From JAJFJD01 sp965228425 (GTDB taxonomy: Bacteria; Pseudomonadota; Alphaproteobacteria; UBA8366): a DNA stretch of 64,000 bases. Positions 39,785 through 49,387 of this stretch are shown one piece after another. The position numbers and the translations under genes were made by a program. The DNA lies in assembly GCA_965228425.1 (NCBI GenBank), contig OZ245815.1, positions 744,001-808,000 on the forward strand, in the 5' to 3' direction. The notes under the pieces are model-generated. The model was not told the origin of the DNA. It was given only the letters and a program-made list of their open reading frames with translations, and searched no databases. Every line of letters begins with the position of its first letter. Positions within the stretch are counted from its first letter, which is position 1.

Positions 39785-42730
39785 ATGTCATCTTATCACG
39801 GCGAAAGCTCCTTTCTGTTCGGCGCGAACGAGACGTATATCGCGGAGCTCTATGCGCGGTTTCTGAGCGACCCGAGTTCGGTCGACGCGAGTTGGAACGA
39901 GGTTTTCGACAATCTCGACGACGACGGCAAGGCAATGCTGGACGAACTGCGCGGGGCCAGTTGGGCGCCGCGTCAGACTTCGGTGATCGGCACCAACGGC
40001 AGCATGCCGAGCCTATCCGACGCCAGCGTCGGCGTCGCGACGCCGGCTCCGGAACCCGCCCCTTCGGCGGTGCCGGGCGTCAGCGCCCAGCAGGTCCGCC
40101 AGGCGACAATGGATTCGATCCGCGCGTTGATGTTGATCCGCGCCTATCGCGTTCGCGGCCATATCGAAGCCGATTTGGATCCGCTCCATCTGCAGAAACC
40201 CGAACCGCACCCGGAGCTCGATCCCAAGACATATGGATTCGCCGAGACCGATTGGGACCGGCCGATCTTCATCAATTATGTGCTCGGCCTCGAATCCGCG
40301 ACGCTGCGCGAAATCGTTTCGATCCTGCGCGAGACCTATTGCGGATCGATCGGCGTCGAGTTCATGCATAAGCAGGAACCGGACGAGAAATCCTGGATCC
40401 AGGAACGGATCGAAAGCATCCGCAACCAGACCGACTTCACCGATCTCGGCAAGAAGACCATCCTGGAGCGCCTGACGCAGGCCGAGGTCTTCGAACAATA
40501 TCTCGACCGCAAGTACACCGGCACGAAACGCTTCGGCCTCGACGGCGGCGAATCCACGGTCCCGGTCATCGAACAGATTCTCAAGCGCGGCAGCCAACTC
40601 GGCCTGCAGGAAATTGTCATCGGCATGCCGCATCGCGGGCGGTTGAATATTCTGACCAGCATCATGCAGAAGCCGTATCGCGCGATTTTCTCGGAGTTCC
40701 AGGGCAACTCGGCTAATCCGGAAGACGTCCAGGGTTCCGGGGATGTGAAATACCATCTCGGCACGTCGGCGGACCGGGAGTTCGACGGCAAGCTTGTGCA
40801 TCTGTCGCTCAGCCCGAACCCGAGCCATCTCGAAGCGGTGAACACCGTGGTGCTCGGCCGTGTGCGCGCCAAGCAGCAGCAAATCGGCGACGCGGACCGC
40901 GATAAGGTCATGGGGCTGCTGATGCACGGTGATGCGGCCTTCGCCGGACAGGGTATCGTTGCCGAAACGCTGGACCTGTCGGAACTGCGCGGTTACCGCA
41001 CCGGCGGCACGATCCATCTGATCGTCAACAATCAGATCGGGTTCACGACGATGCCGTCCTATTCGCGTTCCTCGCCTTACTGCTCGGATGTGGCGAAGAC
41101 CATCGGCGCGCCGATCCTGCACGTGAATGGTGATGACCCGGAAGCCTGCGTGCATGCGGCCCGGATCGCGATCGAGTATCGCCAGAAATTCAAGAAGGAT
41201 GTGGTTATCGACCTCATCTGCTACCGGCGGCACGGTCATAACGAAGGCGACGAACCCGCTTTCACGCAGCCGCTGATGTACAAGAAGATCAGCGATCACG
41301 AAACGACGCGGGCGATTTACGCCAAGCGCCTGGAAGATCAGAATCTGACCGAAGCCGGCGAATCCGACAGAATGGTCAAGGAATTCCGGGCCTTTCTCGA
41401 TGAGGAATTCGAGGCCGGCGCGGGATACAAGCCGAACAAGGCCAACTGGCTCGAAGGGAAATGGTCCGGGTTGGGCGTTGCCTCCGGCGACGACCGGCGC
41501 GGCAATACCTCGGCGCCCTTCGACTTGTTGAAAGAGGTCGGGTTCGCAATCTCCGAGGTGCCGCAGAATATCGACGTTCATTCGCGCCTGGTCCGGCAGC
41601 TCAAGGCGAAGCGCAAGGCCATCGAGACGGGCGAGGGTATCGATTGGGCGACCGCGGAGGCGCTGGCGCTCGGCACGTTGCTGTGCGAATCGACGCCGGT
41701 GCGGTTCTCGGGCGAGGATTCGATCCGCGGCACGTTCAGTCAGCGTCATGCCGGCCTGATCGATCAGACCACCGAGGAACGGTATATGCCGCTTCAGCAT
41801 ATCCGCTTCGGCCAGGCGCCGTTCGAGATTCTCGATAGCCCGCTGTCCGAATTCGGCGTACTCGGTTTCGAATACGGCTACAGCCTCGCCGAACCGCACG
41901 CACTCGTCCTGTGGGAGGCGCAGTTCGGCGATTTCGCCAACGGCGCGCAGGTCATCATCGATCAGTTCATCTCGTCGGGCGAATCGAAATGGCTGCGTAT
42001 GAGCGGCTTGGTGATGCTGCTGCCGCACGGCTACGAAGGGCAGGGACCGGAACATAGCTCGGCACGCCTCGAGCGCTACCTGCAGCTTTGTGCCGAAGAC
42101 AACATGCAGGTCGCGAACTGCACCAGCCCATCCAACTACTTCCATATTCTGCGCCGGCAGATTCGCCGGGACTTCCGTAAACCCTTGATCATGATGACAC
42201 CGAAGTCGCTGTTGCGGCACAAGCGTTGTGTCTCGAAATTATCGGAGATGGGTCCGGATACGAGCTTCCATCGCGTGCTGTGGGACGATGGGCAAATCGC
42301 CGGTACGCTGGCGGCGGATGATGACATCAAACGGGTCGTCCTCTGCTCTGGCAAGGTCTATTACGATCTGCTGGAAGCGCGCGACGCGGCCGAGATCAAG
42401 GACGTCTACCTGATGCGCGTCGAACAGCTCTATCCCTTCCCGGTGAAGGCGCTGACCGAAGAATTGTCCCGGTTCAAGAACGCCGAAATCGTCTGGTGCC
42501 AGGAAGAGCCGAAGAACATGGGTGCGTGGACCTTCGTCGATCCGCTCTTGGAGGAAACCTTGATCAAGGTCGGGACGAAGAACAGCCGGGCGACCTATGT
42601 CGGGCGTGACGCTGCGGCGTCGCCGGCGACGGGCCTTGCGCGCCGTCATGCGCAGCAACAGGAAGCGTTGGTGACCGAAGCGATCACCATCGCCGCCGCG
42701 CCCCGCACCCCAGCCAATAAGAGCAAATGA
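39785..42730 (+). CDS. sucA: 2-oxoglutarate dehydrogenase E1 component
   Basis: The 981-residue thiamine-diphosphate E1 of the 2-oxoglutarate dehydrogenase complex decarboxylates 2-oxoglutarate and passes the succinyl group to SucB. The N-terminal 45 residues (FLFGANETYIAELYARFL) contact the E2/E3 partners. The substrate and ThDP region contains GMPHRGRLN near residue 282, GDAAFAGQGIV, VNNQIGFTT and RRHGHNEGDEP. The C-terminal transketolase-like part has LPHGYEGQGPEHSSARLERYLQ and the QEEPKNMGAW segment. A very strong AAGGGGGG ribosome site precedes the ATG. Confidence 0.98.
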   Translation: MSSYHGESSFLFGANETYIAELYARFLSDPSSVDASWNEVFDNLDDDGKAMLDELRGASWAPRQTSVIGTNGSMPSLSDASVGVATPAPEPAPSAVPGVSAQQVRQATMDSIRALMLIRAYRVRGHIEADLDPLHLQKPEPHPELDPKTYGFAETDWDRPIFINYVLGLESATLREIVSILRETYCGSIGVEFMHKQEPDEKSWIQERIESIRNQTDFTDLGKKTILERLTQAEVFEQYLDRKYTGTKRFGLDGGESTVPVIEQILKRGSQLGLQEIVIGMPHRGRLNILTSIMQKPYRAIFSEFQGNSANPEDVQGSGDVKYHLGTSADREFDGKLVHLSLSPNPSHLEAVNTVVLGRVRAKQQQIGDADRDKVMGLLMHGDAAFAGQGIVAETLDLSELRGYRTGGTIHLIVNNQIGFTTMPSYSRSSPYCSDVAKTIGAPILHVNGDDPEACVHAARIAIEYRQKFKKDVVIDLICYRRHGHNEGDEPAFTQPLMYKKISDHETTRAIYAKRLEDQNLTEAGESDRMVKEFRAFLDEEFEAGAGYKPNKANWLEGKWSGLGVASGDDRRGNTSAPFDLLKEVGFAISEVPQNIDVHSRLVRQLKAKRKAIETGEGIDWATAEALALGTLLCESTPVRFSGEDSIRGTFSQRHAGLIDQTTEERYMPLQHIRFGQAPFEILDSPLSEFGVLGFEYGYSLAEPHALVLWEAQFGDFANGAQVIIDQFISSGESKWLRMSGLVMLLPHGYEGQGPEHSSARLERYLQLCAEDNMQVANCTSPSNYFHILRRQIRRDFRKPLIMMTPKSLLRHKRCVSKLSEMGPDTSFHRVLWDDGQIAGTLAADDDIKRVVLCSGKVYYDLLEARDAAEIKDVYLMRVEQLYPFPVKALTEELSRFKNAEIVWCQEEPKNMGAWTFVDPLLEETLIKVGTKNSRATYVGRDAAASPATGLARRHAQQQEALVTEAITIAAAPRTPANKSK

Positions 42731-42777
42731 ATTCAGCCGGCCCCATCGGGCTTTCCGGCAAACGGAGGCAGTAAAGA

Positions 42778-44424
42778 ATGACGGTCCAAATCACGGTTCC
42801 CGAACTTGGCGAGTCGGTCACCGAAGCCACCGTCGCCAAATGGCTCAAACAGGTCGGCGATACCGTCGAGGTGGACGAGCCGTTGGTCGAGTTGGAAACC
42901 GACAAGGTCTCGCTGGAGGTGCCCGCGCCGTCCGCGGGCGTTATCACCGAGATTCTTGTGGAAGACGGAACCGATGTGGCCGTCGGCACCGTTCTCGGCA
43001 ATGTCGACGAAAATGGGTCCGGTGCGGCGCCGAAACCGGCCGAGCAGGCGAATTCCGAAGCCGACGCGAGCGCGGACGAAGCGCCGGAACCGAAAGCCGA
43101 AGCCACGCCCGCGCCTGCCGCCGCGCCTGCGCCGGCTGCGAACGGTGGCGGGAATTCGGTCGAGGTGGTGGTTCCCGCAGTCGGCGAATCGGTCACCGAA
43201 GGCACGATCGCGAAATGGCTGAAGCAGGTCGGCGATACCGTCGCCGTCGACGATCCGCTGGTCGAACTGGAAACCGACAAGGCAAGCGTCGAAATCCCGT
43301 CCATCGCGGCGGGCACGCTGACCGAAATCCGCGTCGAGGAAGGCGCAGATGTGGAGGTCGGCACTGTTATCGCCGTGATCGGCGCGGGGGGCGCGTCGGC
43401 CGCGCCGCAGCCGGCTGCGGCGGCCGATCCCGCACCCGCGGCCCAACCTGCCGCAGACTCGGCGGGCGGCGATGGGGCGCTGTCGCCGGCGGTCCGCAAG
43501 CTGATCGAAGACAACAAACTTGATGCGTCGGCGATCACACCGACCGGTCCGAAGGGGCAGCTGACCAAGGGCGATGTGCTGGCCTTCATCGAGGGTGGCG
43601 GAAAACCGGCGAAAGAGGCCGAAGCCAAACCGGCGGCGAAGGCGCCGGCCAAGCCGAGCGCGCCGCAACCCGCCGCGCCGGCCATCGTGCCCGCCGGCGA
43701 TTTGCCGGCCCGTCCCGAGGACCCGCGCGGCGAGGAACGCGTCCGCATGACGCGCCTGCGCCAACGCATCGCGCAACGCCTGAAGGAGGCGCAGAACACC
43801 GCCGCGATGCTGACCACCTATAACGAGGTGGAGATGGATTCGCTGATGGCGCTGCGGTCGGAGTATCGCGACGCCTTCGAGAAGAAACACGGCGTGCGCC
43901 TCGGCTTTTTATCTTTCTTCGTGAAGGCGGCGATCATCGCGCTCAAGGAAATCCCGGCGGTCAATGCCGAGATTTACGGCGACGAGATCATCTACAAGAA
44001 CTATTACGATATCGGCGTCGCCGTCGGCACGCCGCAAGGCCTCGTCGTGCCGGTGGTGCGCGACGCGGACCAGATGAGCTTCGCCGAAATCGAAGGAACC
44101 ATCGCCGAATACGGCCGCCGCGCCCGCGACGGCAAGCTGACGGTCGCCGAAATGACCGGCGGAACCTTCACCATCTCGAACGGCGGCGTGTACGGTTCGT
44201 TGATGTCGATGCCGATCCTCAACCCGCCGCAGTCGGGTATCCTCGGCATGCACAAGATCCAGAAGCGGCCGATGGTCGACGGCGACGAGATCAAAATCGC
44301 CAACATGATGTATCTCGCCATGAGCTACGACCACCGGATCGTCGACGGTCGCGAGGCGGTGACCTTCCTGGTGCGGATGAAAGAGGTCCTGGAAGATCCG
44401 CAGCGCCTGCTGATCGACGTGTAG
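42778..44424 (+). CDS. sucB: 2-oxoglutarate dehydrogenase E2 (dihydrolipoyl succinyltransferase) with two lipoyl domains
   Basis: A 548-residue E2 core. Two complete lipoyl domains come first: the lipoyl-lysines are K43 (ETDKVSLEV) and K168 (ETDKASVEI), and Ala/Pro/Glu linkers separate them. A peripheral-subunit-binding domain (SPAVRKLIEDNKLDASAI) follows at about residue 236, and the acyltransferase domain runs from about 320 to the end with GGTFTISNGGVYGS and the catalytic SYDHRIVDGREAV. Typical SucB proteins have one lipoyl domain and about 400 residues, so this protein is longer by a duplication of the N-terminal domain. GGAGG precedes the start. SucA and Lpd are encoded nearby. Confidence 0.96.
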   Translation: MTVQITVPELGESVTEATVAKWLKQVGDTVEVDEPLVELETDKVSLEVPAPSAGVITEILVEDGTDVAVGTVLGNVDENGSGAAPKPAEQANSEADASADEAPEPKAEATPAPAAAPAPAANGGGNSVEVVVPAVGESVTEGTIAKWLKQVGDTVAVDDPLVELETDKASVEIPSIAAGTLTEIRVEEGADVEVGTVIAVIGAGGASAAPQPAAAADPAPAAQPAADSAGGDGALSPAVRKLIEDNKLDASAITPTGPKGQLTKGDVLAFIEGGGKPAKEAEAKPAAKAPAKPSAPQPAAPAIVPAGDLPARPEDPRGEERVRMTRLRQRIAQRLKEAQNTAAMLTTYNEVEMDSLMALRSEYRDAFEKKHGVRLGFLSFFVKAAIIALKEIPAVNAEIYGDEIIYKNYYDIGVAVGTPQGLVVPVVRDADQMSFAEIEGTIAEYGRRARDGKLTVAEMTGGTFTISNGGVYGSLMSMPILNPPQSGILGMHKIQKRPMVDGDEIKIANMMYLAMSYDHRIVDGREAVTFLVRMKEVLEDPQRLLIDV

Positions 44425-44499
44425 AACCGTGCATTCGGCTGGTTCCCCCGGAATGTGGTAGCCTTTCGTTAGACGGGGCTATCTGCGGGAGGGCCGGTC

Positions 44500-45696
44500 A
44501 TGAGCGACGGTAATCTGAACGCGTACAATATCGAAGACCTGCGCCGGATGGCGAAACGCCGCCTGCCGCGCGGCATCTTCGAATTCGTGGACCGCGGCTG
44601 CGAAGATGAAGTCGCGCTGCGCAACAATCGGGCGGCCTTCGAGGACATAAAGTTCCGCACCCATGTGCTGGCCGATGTCTCGACGCGCAACCTCGATACC
44701 CAAATATTCGGCAAGATCGCCAAGATGCCGTTTGGCGTCGCGCCCACGGGCACCGCGGGGCTGTTGTCCTTCGGCGGCGAAGTGGGGTTGGCCAAGGCGG
44801 CGGCGCGGGCGGGCGTGCCCTGCACGGTGGCGACCAACGGCATGACCTCGATGGAGGAGATCGCCGACGGAGCGGGCGGCGATCTCTGGTTCCAGCTCTA
44901 CATGTGGTCGGACAAGGACTTGAGTCTCAAACTCGTGGACCGGGTGAAGTCGGTCGGGTTCGAAACATTGATCGTCACCGTCGACTCAACGGTCAGCGGC
45001 AACCGTGAATATAATCACCGCAACGGGTTCGAGGTGCCGCTGCAATACACGCCGCGGATGGTCGCCCAACTCCTGGCCAAGCCGGAATGGCTCGTCACCT
45101 GCTTGCTGCGGCAGTTCGTCAAACGGGGCGTCCCCAAGTTCGAGAACTATCCGCCGGAGGTGATGGACGGCCTGTTGTCGAAAACATTCAAGCGCTCGTC
45201 CCTGAAGAACGAAACGCTCGACTGGGAAGACTTCAAATTTCTCCGCGACCGCTGGCCCGGCAAGCTGGTGTTGAAGGGCGTGCTGCACCCGGACGACGCG
45301 GCCATGGCGGCGGACTGCGGCGCGGACGGGGTGATTGTTTCCAACCACGGCGGCCGCAGCCTGGACGCCTCCATTGCGCCGATCCAGGCCTTGCCCGATA
45401 TCGCGGCGCGCGTCGGCGGGCGCATCACGGTGATCGTCGACAGCGGGTTCCGCCGCGGCACCGACGTGGTGAAGGGGTTGGCGCTCGGCGCCGACTTCGT
45501 GATGGCGGGGCGGCCGACGCTCTACGGCACCGCGGTCGCCGGCGAGGCGGGTGCCTATCGGGCATTGGAAATCTTCCGCGAGGAGATCGGCCGCGTCATG
45601 GGCCAGCTCGGCCTGCACACGATCGAAGAGATCGGCGCGGATTGCCTGTGGAAGGCGTCCGTTGGGGCAACGCCCTTCCGCACGGCTGCGGAGTAA
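44500..45696 (+). CDS. FMN-dependent alpha-hydroxy-acid dehydrogenase (L-lactate dehydrogenase/LldD type)
   Basis: A 398-residue (S)-2-hydroxy-acid oxidase-family enzyme. NIEDLRRMAKRRLPRGIFEFVDRG is the usual N-terminus. The FMN and substrate residues are in APTGTAGLL, WFQLYM, TVDSTVSGNREY and the catalytic H283 in VSNHGGRSLD, with the phosphate-binding DSGFRRGTDVVKGL and MAGRPTLYG. A membrane-association insert typical of LldD or mandelate dehydrogenase lies around residues 190-225 (LLAKPEWLVTCLLRQF). L-lactate, mandelate or glycolate are all possible substrates. It is convergent with the CoA-transferase gene, stop to stop. Confidence 0.88.
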   Translation: MSDGNLNAYNIEDLRRMAKRRLPRGIFEFVDRGCEDEVALRNNRAAFEDIKFRTHVLADVSTRNLDTQIFGKIAKMPFGVAPTGTAGLLSFGGEVGLAKAAARAGVPCTVATNGMTSMEEIADGAGGDLWFQLYMWSDKDLSLKLVDRVKSVGFETLIVTVDSTVSGNREYNHRNGFEVPLQYTPRMVAQLLAKPEWLVTCLLRQFVKRGVPKFENYPPEVMDGLLSKTFKRSSLKNETLDWEDFKFLRDRWPGKLVLKGVLHPDDAAMAADCGADGVIVSNHGGRSLDASIAPIQALPDIAARVGGRITVIVDSGFRRGTDVVKGLALGADFVMAGRPTLYGTAVAGEAGAYRALEIFREEIGRVMGQLGLHTIEEIGADCLWKASVGATPFRTAAE

Positions 45697-46920
45697 TTAA
45701 ATCACGCCAGACTCCGACAGCGCTGCCAGCCGGTCGTCGTCGATCCCGAGCAATCCGCCGTAGACTTCCGCGTTATGCGCGCCGACCGCCGGGCCGAGCC
45801 AGTCGATGCCGCCCGGGGTGGCGCTCATGCGCGGCACCACGTTCTGCACTGCCACCTCGCCGGCGCGTTCGTCCTGGAACATCACGATGTTGTCGCGTGC
45901 GGCGTATTGCGGGTCCTCGAAGATTTCATCGATTGCCGCCACCATGCCGCAGGGCACCTGCGCCGCTTCGCATTCGCCCAGCACCTCGTCGCGGGTGCGG
46001 CCGCTGGTCCAGTGGGTGACCATGGCGTCGACCTCGTCGCGCCGCTCGTCGCGCTGCGGGTAGGTGCCGAACTCGCCGTCGCCCGCCACTTCAGGGCGGC
46101 CCACCAGATCGGCGAGGCGTTCGAAGATCTTATCGCTGGTGCAGGCGATGGCGACCCAGCGGCCGTCTTTGGTCGGGTAATGGCTGTGCGGCACCGCGTT
46201 CTTCATCGCCGGTCCCATCCGCTGCCGGACGAATCCGTTGGCGTGATAGGCGCAGGGCAGTTCGTCGAGGAAACGGAAGATCGGCTCGTAGAGACCGATG
46301 TCGATCATCTGGCCCTCGCCGGTGATCTCGCGCGCGCGCAGCGCCATCATCGCGCCATAGGCCCCGTAGAGTCCGGCGAGATAGTCGGGGATCGTGGGCG
46401 AGCCCGGCGTCGAAGGCGGCCGGTCCGGGTCGCCTGCCAGGAAGGACAGGCCGCCAAAGGCATTGGCGATCCGGCCGAACCCGGGCCGCCCCTTGTAGGG
46501 ACCGGTCTGGCCGTAGCCGGTGATGCGCACCATCACGAGCCTCGGGTTGTGTTTGCGCAATTCTTCCCAGCCAAGGCCCCAGCCTTCCAGCGTGCCGGGC
46601 TGGAAATTCTCGATCAGCACGTCGGCCTTGGCGGCAAGCTGGCGCAGAATGTCCGCCCCCTCCGGCGTGCGCAGGTCGAGCGTGACCGATTTCTTGTTGC
46701 GCGCCTCGCTGAGCCAGACCAGCGTGTCGCCGCAGTCGTTCGGCGTGCCGAACCGGCGTAAGGCGTCGCCGACATGCGGCATTTCCACCTTGATGACCTC
46801 CGCGCCGAACTCGGCCAATTGCGTCGCGGCGAACGGCCCGGCCAGGAAGGCGGCGACGTCCAGCACGCGCAGCCCTTCCAGCGGTTTCGAGAGAGACGGG
46901 GTGTCGGTCGGGGGTGTCAT
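45697..46920 (-). CDS. CaiB/BaiF-type (class III) CoA-transferase
   Basis: A 407-residue family III CoA-transferase, normally an interlocked homodimer that moves CoA between carboxylic acids. The start PLEGLRVLDVAAFLAGPFAA is the family signature, SVTLDLRTPEGADILR binds CoA, and the catalytic Asp is D179 in TIPDYLAGLYGAYGA. The C-terminal half (DGRWVAIACTSDKIFERLADL and FQDERAGEVAVQNVVP) is typical. It is the second gene of a two-gene minus-strand unit, 24 bases after the CitE-like lyase. That pairing recurs in pathways that activate a dicarboxylate to its CoA ester and cleave it, for example malate to malyl-CoA or itaconate to citramalyl-CoA. Which acid is used here is not known. Confidence 0.88.
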   Translation of the reverse strand: MTPPTDTPSLSKPLEGLRVLDVAAFLAGPFAATQLAEFGAEVIKVEMPHVGDALRRFGTPNDCGDTLVWLSEARNKKSVTLDLRTPEGADILRQLAAKADVLIENFQPGTLEGWGLGWEELRKHNPRLVMVRITGYGQTGPYKGRPGFGRIANAFGGLSFLAGDPDRPPSTPGSPTIPDYLAGLYGAYGAMMALRAREITGEGQMIDIGLYEPIFRFLDELPCAYHANGFVRQRMGPAMKNAVPHSHYPTKDGRWVAIACTSDKIFERLADLVGRPEVAGDGEFGTYPQRDERRDEVDAMVTHWTSGRTRDEVLGECEAAQVPCGMVAAIDEIFEDPQYAARDNIVMFQDERAGEVAVQNVVPRMSATPGGIDWLGPAVGAHNAEVYGGLLGIDDDRLAALSESGVI

Positions 46921-46944
46921 TTTGCGGAATCCTTTAGGTCTCTG

Positions 46945-47817
46945 TTATGTCGCGTCGGCGGTCACACCCGCGTGGCGCGCCACGGCAAGCACGCGCCGTG
47001 CCGGCGGCAGCATGTCGACGGCGATGAACTCTCCGTCGACCACCGCGGTGCCTTCGCCGCGCGCGGTCGCGGCCTCGTAGGCGCCGATGATCTTCTCGGC
47101 GCGGGCCACGTCCGCGGGTGTCGGCGTGAAGACCGCGTTGCTCACCGCGATCTGATTGGGATGGAAGATCAGCTTACCGCAAAATCCGAAATCACGCGCA
47201 ATCTCGGCGTCGCGGCGCGTCTCTTGCTCGTTCTTCACGTCGAGGAAATAGGCCGCGTCGATCGCCTGCAGTCCCGCCATGCCCGCCGCCGCGGCGATCA
47301 GGGCGCGCGGGGTCTGCAGCGTTTCCGGGGTGATCCGGCAGCCGGTCTCGGCCGCGTAGTCCCCCGATCCGAAGAACAGCGCAACCGCCCGGTCGCTGGC
47401 GGCGGCGATGTCTTTCACGTTGAACAATCCCTCGGCGGTTTCGATCGTCAGGATGGTCGGCAGGTCCGGCCGGCCGGCGTCCCGCAGCATGGCGTCGAGG
47501 GTGTGAACGTCTTCCGCGCGCGCCACCTTCGGCACGAACAGCGTGTCGATGCGGTCGAGCGGCAGGCCGGCAATATCCGGGGCCAGTTGGTCCGTGTCGA
47601 CCGCGTTGACCCGCACAATCCGCTCCCGTCCGCCGAAATCGAGCGTATGCAAGGCGTCGGCGATGGTTTTTCGGGCCGCGGCTTTCTCGCCGGGCGGTAC
47701 GCCGTCTTCGATGTCGAAGGCGACGGCGTCCACGTCGAGCGTCACCGCCTTGGCGAGACGGGACGCCAGATGGCCGGGCGTGATCATGATGGTCCGGCGG
47801 ACCCGGGTGTCGGTCAT
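46945..47817 (-). CDS. CitE-like HpcH/HpaI family CoA-ester lyase
   Basis: A 290-residue CitE-type lyase. MITPGHLASRLAKA, the metal-binding FDIEDGVPPGEK, TILTIETAEGLFNV and the FCGKLIFHPNQIAV motif mark the family. It shares only the general fold with the second CitE-like protein at 24091 and differs in length and motifs, so the two are not a recent duplication. The ATG at 47817 is chosen; the longer frame to 47967 crosses the intergenic space shared with lpd. It lies directly upstream of the CoA-transferase gene, so the pair probably converts a dicarboxylate to acetyl-CoA and a 2-oxo acid. Confidence 0.86.
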   Translation of the reverse strand: MTDTRVRRTIMITPGHLASRLAKAVTLDVDAVAFDIEDGVPPGEKAAARKTIADALHTLDFGGRERIVRVNAVDTDQLAPDIAGLPLDRIDTLFVPKVARAEDVHTLDAMLRDAGRPDLPTILTIETAEGLFNVKDIAAASDRAVALFFGSGDYAAETGCRITPETLQTPRALIAAAAGMAGLQAIDAAYFLDVKNEQETRRDAEIARDFGFCGKLIFHPNQIAVSNAVFTPTPADVARAEKIIGAYEAATARGEGTAVVDGEFIAVDMLPPARRVLAVARHAGVTADAT

Positions 47818-47965
47818 GGCGTGTATCCGTTTTCTTCTTGGTTCCCGCGACGCCGGGGGTTGGCGTTTAGAAAATGCTAAACCATATTCGCCTAGCATGC
47901 GGTCCGGGGTATAGTCCCCGCGCGATGCCGAAATTCTAGCGGCAAACGAACCGGGGATAAAATTC

Positions 47966-49375
47966 ATGAGCGACGCTTACGATCTCATTGTCATCGGCGG
48001 CGGGCCGGGCGGGTATGTCGCCGCCATCCGCGCGGCGCAACTTGGCCTGAAAACGGCTTGCGTGGAGAAGCGCGGGGCACTGGGCGGCACGTGTTTGAAT
48101 GTGGGGTGCATTCCGTCGAAGGCGTTGCTGCAAAGTTCCGAGAAATACGAGGAAGCGGCGCATGAATTCGAGGCGCATGGCATCGACGTCGGCGACGTTA
48201 AGCTCAACCTCAACATCATGATGGGCCGCAAGGAAAAGGTCGTCGAAGACCTGACCAAGGGGATCGAGTTTCTATTCAAAAAGAACAAGGTCGATTACCA
48301 CAAGGGCATGGGGCGGATCGACAAACCCGGCTCCGTCGTCGTGACGGCGGAGAACGGCGGCGGCGACCAGACGCTCGAAACCAAGAACATCCTGATCGCG
48401 ACCGGTTCGGAAAGCATGCCGATCCCCGGCGTCGACGTGGACGAGAAACAGGTGGTCACGTCGACCGGCGCCTTGGCGCTGTCGAAGGTGCCGAAGCATT
48501 TCGTGGTGATCGGCGGCGGCTATATCGGCCTGGAGATGGGGTCGGTCTGGCGTCGGCTCGGCTCGAAGGTCACTGTCGTCGAATTCCTCGACCGGATCAC
48601 GCCCGGCATGGACGGCGAGGTCTCGAAACAGTTCCAGCGCGTCCTCAAGAAGCAAGGCATGGATTTCCGCCTCAAAACCAAGGTGACCGGCGCCAAGACG
48701 TCCAGCGACGGCGTGACCCTGACCGTGGAGCCGTCCGACGGCGGCGACGCGGAGGAGATCGCCTGCGACGTGGTGCTCGTCTCGGTCGGCCGGCGGCCGT
48801 ATACCGAAGGGCTCGGCCTCGACGCGGTGGGCGTGAAGACAGACAACCGCGGCTTCATTGAGATCGACGACCATTTCCAGACGTCTACGCCCGGCGTCTA
48901 TGCCATCGGCGACTGCGTGCGCGGCCCGATGCTGGCCCATAAGGCGGAGGACGAAGGCGTCGTCTGCGCCGAGATCATGGCGGGGCAATCCGGGCATATC
49001 GACTACGACGCGATCCCCGGCATCGTCTACACCTGGCCCGAGGTCGCGTCGGTCGGCAAGACCGAGGAGCAGCTCAAGGAAGCGGGCGTCGAATACCGTG
49101 TCGGCAAGTTCCCCTTCATGGCGAACAGCCGGGCGCGCTGCAACGACACCACCGAAGGCTTCGTGAAGATCCTGGCCGACGCCAAGACGGACAAGGTGCT
49201 GGGCGCGCACATCATCGGGGCGGACGCGGGCAACTTGATCCACGAGATCGTGGCCGTGATGGAATTCGGCGGCTCGGCGGAAGACGTCGCCCGGACCTGC
49301 CACGGTCACCCGACGCTGAACGAGGCGGTGAAGGAAGCCGCGCTCGCGGTGGACGGCCGGCCGATCCACATCTGA
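47966..49375 (+). CDS. lpdA: Dihydrolipoyl dehydrogenase
   Basis: The 469-residue FAD-dependent E3 regenerates lipoamide for the 2-oxoglutarate (and possibly pyruvate) complex. The motifs are IGGGPGGYVAAI (FAD), the redox-active disulfide in GGTCLNVGCIPSKAL, the NAD motif VIGGGYIGLEMGSVW, VYAIGDCVRGPMLAHKAEDEG, and the C-terminal GHPTLNEAVKEAAL with its catalytic His-Glu pair. The upstream gap, shared with the minus-strand CitE gene, is about 150 bases. With sucA and sucB it completes the complex. Confidence 0.97.
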   Translation: MSDAYDLIVIGGGPGGYVAAIRAAQLGLKTACVEKRGALGGTCLNVGCIPSKALLQSSEKYEEAAHEFEAHGIDVGDVKLNLNIMMGRKEKVVEDLTKGIEFLFKKNKVDYHKGMGRIDKPGSVVVTAENGGGDQTLETKNILIATGSESMPIPGVDVDEKQVVTSTGALALSKVPKHFVVIGGGYIGLEMGSVWRRLGSKVTVVEFLDRITPGMDGEVSKQFQRVLKKQGMDFRLKTKVTGAKTSSDGVTLTVEPSDGGDAEEIACDVVLVSVGRRPYTEGLGLDAVGVKTDNRGFIEIDDHFQTSTPGVYAIGDCVRGPMLAHKAEDEGVVCAEIMAGQSGHIDYDAIPGIVYTWPEVASVGKTEEQLKEAGVEYRVGKFPFMANSRARCNDTTEGFVKILADAKTDKVLGAHIIGADAGNLIHEIVAVMEFGGSAEDVARTCHGHPTLNEAVKEAALAVDGRPIHI

Positions 49376-49387
49376 TCCGGCGCCTTG

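Noticed and set aside
47861..47895. CtrA box upstream of lpdA (TTTA-N7-CTAAACC)
   Set aside because: Two or more mismatches to the consensus, so it is not distinguishable from chance.
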